Source: Thalassobacillus sp. CUG 92003
GTDB lineage: Bacteria > Bacillota > Bacilli > Bacillales > Halobacillaceae
Reading direction: 5' to 3'
Length of the DNA stretch: 64,000 bases
Assembly (NCBI RefSeq): GCF_013618635.1
Contig: NZ_JABLSJ010000003.1
Location: 124,001 to 188,000 of the forward strand
The notes below the pieces were generated by a model. That model was not told where the DNA came from and searched no databases. It saw nothing but the letters and a program-made list of their open reading frames with translations. Positions 59,443 through 64,000 of this stretch are shown one piece after another. The position numbers and the translations under genes were made by a program. The stretch's first letter is position 1, and every line of letters starts with the position of its first letter.

Positions 59443-60579
59443 CTATTTTACAACTATTTTTTCTTTTGCTGTTAAACAGCGCAGAATCGTTTTTTCCGTT
59501 ACAACTCCGTGGAGTTTATTTTCGCTTGTCACAACAGGGAGCATTGCTTGTGCTCCTTCGCCAAGCAAATGCTTTAACGCTTGCTTCCAATTCTCCTCTG
59601 GGCCTAACCTGGTAAAATCCGTGACCATTAAGGAAGCGACCAATTGATCATCTTCTAAATGAATGTACAGTTCCGTCGAACTTACTAACCCTTCTAATTC
59701 ATTATCCTTGTTCACGACTGGAAGTAACGACGGAGTGGTATCTCCCAGTAAATCCCTGGCTTGAGATACCGTATAATCGGATTGCAACACTTTCTTCGGC
59801 TGAGACATGACATGGTTGACCTGCCGTTCAAATCCTTCTTCATCAATGGCCTCGCCCAAACGTTTTTCTCCGATAAAGTCCCGCACAAAAGCATCTTTAG
59901 GATTTTTCAAAATGTTATGAGGCGTGTCAAATTGAATAATGTGACCATCCACCATAATTGCAATTCGGTCTGCTATTTTCAGAGCTTCATCCATATCGTG
60001 GGTGACGAAAACGATCGTCTTCTTTATTTCCTCTTGCAGCCGCATCATTTCTTCCTGAAGCTGCTCGCGACTGATTGGATCCAAAGCACTAAAAGGTTCA
60101 TCCATAAGCACAATTGGCGGCTCAGCTGCAAGTGCCCGTATAACACCTATCCGCTGCTGTTGACCGCCGCTTAATTCGGAAGGAAATCGGTCCCTGTATG
60201 TGTCTGGATCCAACCCCACCATCTGCAACAACTCATCGGTCCGCTTTTTATATCGATCCGCTTTCCATCCTTTCAACTTAGGTACGAGCGCAATATTCTT
60301 AGCTATAGATAGATGCGGAAACAGACCGATTTGTTGGATAACATACCCGACATTACGCCGTAACTCCACCGGATCATGTTCTGCGATATCTTTTTCGTTC
60401 ATGTGAATGCTGCCGGATGTAAGTTCTATTAAGCGATTGATCATTTTCAAGCATGTGGTCTTTCCACACCCACTTGGACCGATTAAACAGACGAGTTCCC
60501 CTTCTTTCACTTCGAAGTTAATATTGTGTAAGGCTACATGTTCACCGAACTCTTTGCGGACATTTTCGAATCGAATCAT
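59443..60579 (-). CDS. ABC transporter ATPase with tandem CBS domains, OpuCA/EgtV type
   Basis: A 378-residue ATPase starting at ATG 60579 (GAGGAGG upstream). Walker A GPSGCGKTT at residues 34-42; Q-loop VIQQIGLFPH; signature LSGGQQQRIGVIRAL; Walker B VLMDEPFSALDP; H-loop FVTHDMDEA. Residues 255-378 hold two CBS domains, typical of osmolyte and ergothioneine importers and likely to sense ionic strength or nucleotides. 12 bases upstream of the permease gene. Confidence 0.94.
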   Translation of the reverse strand: MIRFENVRKEFGEHVALHNINFEVKEGELVCLIGPSGCGKTTCLKMINRLIELTSGSIHMNEKDIAEHDPVELRRNVGYVIQQIGLFPHLSIAKNIALVPKLKGWKADRYKKRTDELLQMVGLDPDTYRDRFPSELSGGQQQRIGVIRALAAEPPIVLMDEPFSALDPISREQLQEEMMRLQEEIKKTIVFVTHDMDEALKIADRIAIMVDGHIIQFDTPHNILKNPKDAFVRDFIGEKRLGEAIDEEGFERQVNHVMSQPKKVLQSDYTVSQARDLLGDTTPSLLPVVNKDNELEGLVSSTELYIHLEDDQLVASLMVTDFTRLGPEENWKQALKHLLGEGAQAMLPVVTSENKLHGVVTEKTILRCLTAKEKIVVK

Positions 60580-60644
60580 TCTCTTCCTCCTCATGAATAT
60601 AATGCCCTAAAGCCCTTCTTCAGCCAGTCATAAGTGCTGCCTCT

Positions 60645-61913
60645 TCAGTTAACAGAGCTAGGACTAAGTGAGGAGTCTATTTGGAATAAAGATTGAACCA
60701 TACAATCTACCCCTCTTGCCACATCTTCATAATCCGTCCATTCTTCAGGGCAGTGACTTTTACCATCCTTACTTGGAATAAAGAACATGGCGATCGGACT
60801 AATATTAGCCATTTGATTAGCATCATGCCCAGCTCCACTTGGGATTCGATGTGTGTGAACTGCCTGCTGACTAGCTTTTTCAATAAGCGTAAGAATCTTG
60901 TCATCAACCTCGATAGGAGTGGATTGAGATAAACAATCAAATTTAATATCCACCCCTCGGCTTGATGAAATGGCAGCTGCTTTGCCTTTCAACTTAGTCA
61001 TTACCCCCTCAAGCGTCTCAATAGCTAAGCTTCTTACGTCTATGTCTAGGTTAATTTCACCGGGGATAACGTTTGAAGCGTTCGGTTTTACGTTTAAACG
61101 CCCAACGGTCCCCACAACCCCTTTTTCCCACTCTTCCTGACAAATCGCTTCCAGAGCAAGGTTCAGTTCTGAAGCAGCTGTAAGCGCATCACAACGTTTA
61201 TTCATCGGCGTGGTACCGGCATGATCCGGCTGTCCAATTACATTGACTCGATACCGGTGAATCCCGACAATGCCGGTTACAATACCTACCGTCTCGTCCA
61301 TTTGCTCAAGAACGGGGCCCTGTTCGATGTGCATTTCTAAATATATGGATACTTCTCCGATTTGTCTTGCTTCCTCGCTAATATGCTCCGGTAGACCTCC
61401 AGCTTGTCGAATCCCTTCGCTTAGTGTTTCTCCATCAGGACCTTTGCGCTCCAACATGTTGGTCGTTAAGTTATTGACAAGCCCTCGACTTCCGATTGTG
61501 GAAATTCCATATTCACTTGGCTCCTCTGCAGTAAAATCAATAACCTCAAGGGTATGGTCAAGCCGTTTGCCTGAGGTTTGCAAAACACGTACCACTTCTA
61601 ACGCTCCAACGACACCAGCTATTCCATCAAATCGTCCGCCTCCCGTTACCGTATCAATATGGGAACCTAAAACAATTGGAGCAAGGTCTGGCTTCTTCCC
61701 TTCCCATCGGCCAATTAAATTTGACGATGCATCTACATGGGTCGTTAACCCTAATTCTTCCATTTGCTCTCTCAGCCACTTCCTAGCGTGTTGATATTCT
61801 TTCGTAAATGGCCGGCGTGTCCAACCCGGCTTTTCCTGATCAATAAACGTCGCCAGTTTTTCAATATACTGTTGCAAACGAGCAGATTTACCGGATAATA
61901 GTTCCTCACTCAT
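60645..61913 (-). CDS. M20-type Zn/Mn carbamoylase (N-carbamoyl amino acid hydrolase / allantoate amidohydrolase family)
   Basis: A 422-residue dinuclear metallo-amidohydrolase. Metal ligands: His in GSHIDTV, Asp in GGRFDGIAGV, Glu pair in TAEEPSEYG, His in LEMHIEQGPVLE and His in SGAGHDA. Family members cleave N-carbamoyl-amino acids, allantoate or ureidopropionate. ATG at 61913 has AAGGTGG eight bases upstream. First gene of the five-gene operon. Cleavage of N-carbamoyl-glutamate would fit the last step of ergothioneine breakdown, but substrate specificity cannot be read from sequence. Confidence 0.88.
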   Translation of the reverse strand: MSEELLSGKSARLQQYIEKLATFIDQEKPGWTRRPFTKEYQHARKWLREQMEELGLTTHVDASSNLIGRWEGKKPDLAPIVLGSHIDTVTGGGRFDGIAGVVGALEVVRVLQTSGKRLDHTLEVIDFTAEEPSEYGISTIGSRGLVNNLTTNMLERKGPDGETLSEGIRQAGGLPEHISEEARQIGEVSIYLEMHIEQGPVLEQMDETVGIVTGIVGIHRYRVNVIGQPDHAGTTPMNKRCDALTAASELNLALEAICQEEWEKGVVGTVGRLNVKPNASNVIPGEINLDIDVRSLAIETLEGVMTKLKGKAAAISSSRGVDIKFDCLSQSTPIEVDDKILTLIEKASQQAVHTHRIPSGAGHDANQMANISPIAMFFIPSKDGKSHCPEEWTDYEDVARGVDCMVQSLFQIDSSLSPSSVN

Positions 61914-62006
61914 GCTTTCAACCACCTTTCTGACAGGATGCTACGTGTAATGCTCCTATACAAGTTTCCACACCACTTGTAGGCACCTGCGCGAGAATAA
62001 CTAGCT

Positions 62007-62037
62007 TACTCAAATTTAATTCTCAAATATTGAGAAT
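62007..62037 (-). promoter_or_regulatory. Candidate promoter and operator of the lyase/transporter operon
   Basis: ATTCTCAA, three bases, TTGAGAAT (62019-62037) is a perfect eight-bp-arm palindrome. On the minus strand TTGAGA (62035-62030) is followed 17 bases later by TAGTTA (62012-62007), so the palindrome overlaps a possible -35 box. No regulator gene lies in the operon. Confidence 0.4.
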
Positions 62038-62040
62038 ATA

Positions 62041-62307
62041 TTCTTTATTTGCAGGACTTTATTTGAATGAAATTCTATCACAGACTTAAAGTGCATTTCA
62101 ATCAAATATTTAGAATTTTTATTTTAGTTTGAATATTAAAAAAGATAACTATCGTTTATGTAACCCCTGTTATTCGCGCTCCATTCAGAATTAAATCAAT
62201 TGACTTTGCGATAAAATTTTTTTTAGAAAGTCAAGTTGCTAAGAAACCAACAGAAGTTGTTAGCTAAATTAGGTAGACTTCAACCATAACGATCCCTTCC
62301 GTGTTAA
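62041..62307. other. AT-rich intergenic region
   Basis: About 270 bases between the operon's leader and the catalase terminator with no convincing gene. Confidence 0.5.
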
Positions 62308-62344
62308 CAAAAAAAGAGACCGCCGAGTCGCACTCGACAGTCTC
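62308..62344 (-). terminator. Terminator of the catalase gene
   Basis: GAGACTGTCGAGT and ACTCGGCGGTCTC form a 13-bp stem with two G-U pairs, followed by TTTTTTT on the minus strand. Confidence 0.85.
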
Positions 62345-62360
62345 ATGGCGCACTATTTTT

Positions 62361-64000
62361 TTATACCACTTGATAAACAATTTCGCGATCCCAATGGCGG
62401 TGGGCCGCTACAGCTTCGGCAAACTCTTTAGCAAAGGCTTGCATGTCATCTCCTGTTACGACACCTGCGCTGCCTGTCAAGTTATTGTTTTGCAACCAGG
62501 TTACGCCTTCATGAGTCGCACCGATTGGTTTAAAGTGCGAGAACGCTTCGTTGATGAAGTAGTTGGCTGCTTTATAAAAGTCTTTGCTTTCATTGTCGCC
62601 GCCAACGGCATATATGGCATCAAACAAGACGGATTCGCTGGTTAAGAAGGTGTGATCAATCTCAGCTTCTGCTCCGTCCACAGCTTTTTTCACGCCGAGT
62701 TTATCACTGATAAGCTCAGGCTGAATACCTTGGGCTTTCAACTCATTAATAACTGTCATCAAGTCTTCGCCTTTGAAGCCATCATCCACGATGACACCGA
62801 CTTTTCGGGTATCTGGTTTGTACGTCATGTTTTCCTGGCTCAATGCTGGCGATGATTTGGTAACATCCGATCCGCCGCTTTGAGGTGCTCTGGCCCCAAT
62901 ATTTTCAGCAACGGCCGTAGCCAAATCAAGGCTGACATTTGCAAACATATCAATGACTTGCTGTTGCACTGATCCACTTTCCAGCTTCCCGAGTTCGAAA
63001 CTGAATGCATTGGTGATGTGGTCTTTTTCCACATCGCTCATGCTGTTCCAGAATAACGTCGCTTGAGAGAAGTGGTCTTTAAAGCTTTCACTGCGAGCCT
63101 GGATCTTACGGCCATCCACTTTTTCTTGATAGTGGACATATCCGCCTTCTTCTTCAGTGGCAGGCTCAGGTTGATTATCGGCCAGTGAGTTTTTATGATA
63201 ACTGACTTGCCCCTTGCTGATCGTCTGGCGCATAAAGCCATCGCGCTGATTATTGTGGAATGGGCAGACCGGCTTGTTAATCGGCACCTCATGGAAGTTT
63301 GCGCTGCCGAAGCGGTTGATTTGCGTATCCGTGTAAGAGAAGAGCCGTCCTTGCAACAGCGGATCGTTGGAAAAGTCGATGCCTTTTACCACGTTACCCG
63401 GATGGAAAGCGACTTGCTCGTTCTCAGCAAACACGTTATCAACGTTGCGCGTAAGGGTCATTTTTCCGATTTTTTTAACCGGCACGTCTTCTTCCGGCCA
63501 TACTTTGGTCGGGTCAAGGATATCGAAATCAAACATGAACTCGTCTTCTTCTTTTATAATTTGAACGCCCAGTTCATATTCTGGGTAGTTTCCATTATCA
63601 ATCGCTTCGATTAAATCGCCACGGTGGAAGTCAGCATCTTTACCGGAAAGCTTTTGCGCTTCATCCCACACAAGGGAGTGCGTACCAAGCACTGGTTTCC
63701 AATGGAATTTGACAAAGTGCGCTTCCCCTTTGGCGTTTACTAATCGGAACGTGTGGACGCCGAAACCTTCCATCATCCGGAAACTACGCGGAATGGCGCG
63801 GTCTGACATCGCCCACATGACCATATGCGCTGATTCCTGGTTATTGGCTACGAAATCCCAGAACGTATCGTGAGCAGAAGCCCCTTGTGGCATGCCTGTA
63901 TGCGGTTCTGGTTTAACGGCATGAACTAAATCCGGGAACTTAATGGCATCTTGAATGAAAAATACGGGGATGTTATTTCCTACTAAATCAAAGTTACCTT
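62361..64000 (-). CDS. Large-subunit clade 2 catalase (KatE/KatX2 type), 5' end cut by window edge
   Basis: A haem catalase that disproportionates hydrogen peroxide. The frame is open to base 64000, so at least 545 residues are visible and the N-terminus with the catalytic His is outside. Visible are GNNIPVFFIQDAIKFPDLVHAVKPEP, THSLVWDEAQ, the proximal haem ligand in GRLFSYTDTQINR (Tyr), and a C-terminal flavodoxin/GATase-like domain (RKVGVIVDDGFKGEDLMTVINELKAQGI) that marks the large-subunit type. Such catalases are often under general stress or sporulation control. Single-gene unit with a terminator. Confidence 0.95.
   Translation of the reverse strand, partial: GNFDLVGNNIPVFFIQDAIKFPDLVHAVKPEPHTGMPQGASAHDTFWDFVANNQESAHMVMWAMSDRAIPRSFRMMEGFGVHTFRLVNAKGEAHFVKFHWKPVLGTHSLVWDEAQKLSGKDADFHRGDLIEAIDNGNYPEYELGVQIIKEEDEFMFDFDILDPTKVWPEEDVPVKKIGKMTLTRNVDNVFAENEQVAFHPGNVVKGIDFSNDPLLQGRLFSYTDTQINRFGSANFHEVPINKPVCPFHNNQRDGFMRQTISKGQVSYHKNSLADNQPEPATEEEGGYVHYQEKVDGRKIQARSESFKDHFSQATLFWNSMSDVEKDHITNAFSFELGKLESGSVQQQVIDMFANVSLDLATAVAENIGARAPQSGGSDVTKSSPALSQENMTYKPDTRKVGVIVDDGFKGEDLMTVINELKAQGIQPELISDKLGVKKAVDGAEAEIDHTFLTSESVLFDAIYAVGGDNESKDFYKAANYFINEAFSHFKPIGATHEGVTWLQNNNLTGSAGVVTGDDMQAFAKEFAEAVAAHRHWDREIVYQVV

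Overview
The window looks like chromosomal DNA of a Bacillaceae bacterium. The Gram-positive gene blocks gatCAB-dgkB-rlmCD, camS-ligA-pcrA-pcrB, yerC-yerB-yerA, purEKBCSQLFMNHD, yebG-yebE, pbuG, guaA and yeaC-yeaD-yebA lie in the order and orientation familiar from Bacillus, with strong AGGAGG-type ribosome sites and intrinsic terminators. Gas vesicle genes, small YjcZ-type proteins and a sodium/proline symporter suggest an aquatic or saline spore-former. The genus cannot be fixed from sequence alone. Nearly everything is encoded on the minus strand.

Layout: 1-5.7 kb holds rlmCD (cut by the left edge), dgkB and gatCAB. 5.8-9.4 kb is proline use: putP with a 34-codon accessory gene just upstream, and rocA. 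10-16.1 kb is camS-ligA-pcrA-pcrB. 16.2-19.9 kb holds a 104-bp nested palindrome, yerC, yerB, yerA and a DUF2892 gene. 20-33 kb is the complete twelve-gene purine operon, led by two PurBoxes, a promoter, a guanine-type riboswitch and a terminator. 33-38.2 kb has yebG, yebE, an Hsp20 gene, pbuG and guaA. The last two each have their own guanine-type riboswitch, and pbuG also has a PurBox pair. 38.2-42.6 kb is the transglutaminase/DUF58/MoxR operon. 43-46.5 kb is accessory: a lipoprotein, a long degenerate repeat array, two YjcZ-type genes, a pair of unrecognised small coiled-coil proteins, and a CheY-like gene behind a c-di-GMP-I riboswitch. 46.6-52.3 kb is a gas vesicle operon, gvpQ-A-R(O)-N-F-G-L-S-K-J-T-U. 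52.8-56.1 kb is bioY-yhfT-yhfS. 56.1-61.9 kb is a five-gene operon: M20 carbamoylase, quaternary-amine type ABC transporter (CBS-ATPase, permease, binding lipoprotein) and a histidine-ammonia-lyase homologue whose MIO triad is replaced. A large catalase runs off the right edge.

The most interesting locus is 56.1-62.0 kb. A lyase of the HAL fold without the MIO-forming Ala-Ser-Gly, next to a betaine/ergothioneine-type importer and a carbamoyl-amino-acid hydrolase, is what one would expect of a trimethylammonium-lyase (ergothionase-like) uptake and degradation system. This is inference and needs biochemical proof. Other points of interest are three intergenic arrays with unrelated consensus but the same 20-21 bp period, a dispersed repeat found twice at the T-tract of leftward terminators, the nested palindrome, several genes too short for routine annotation, and a c-di-GMP riboswitch on a lone receiver-domain gene.
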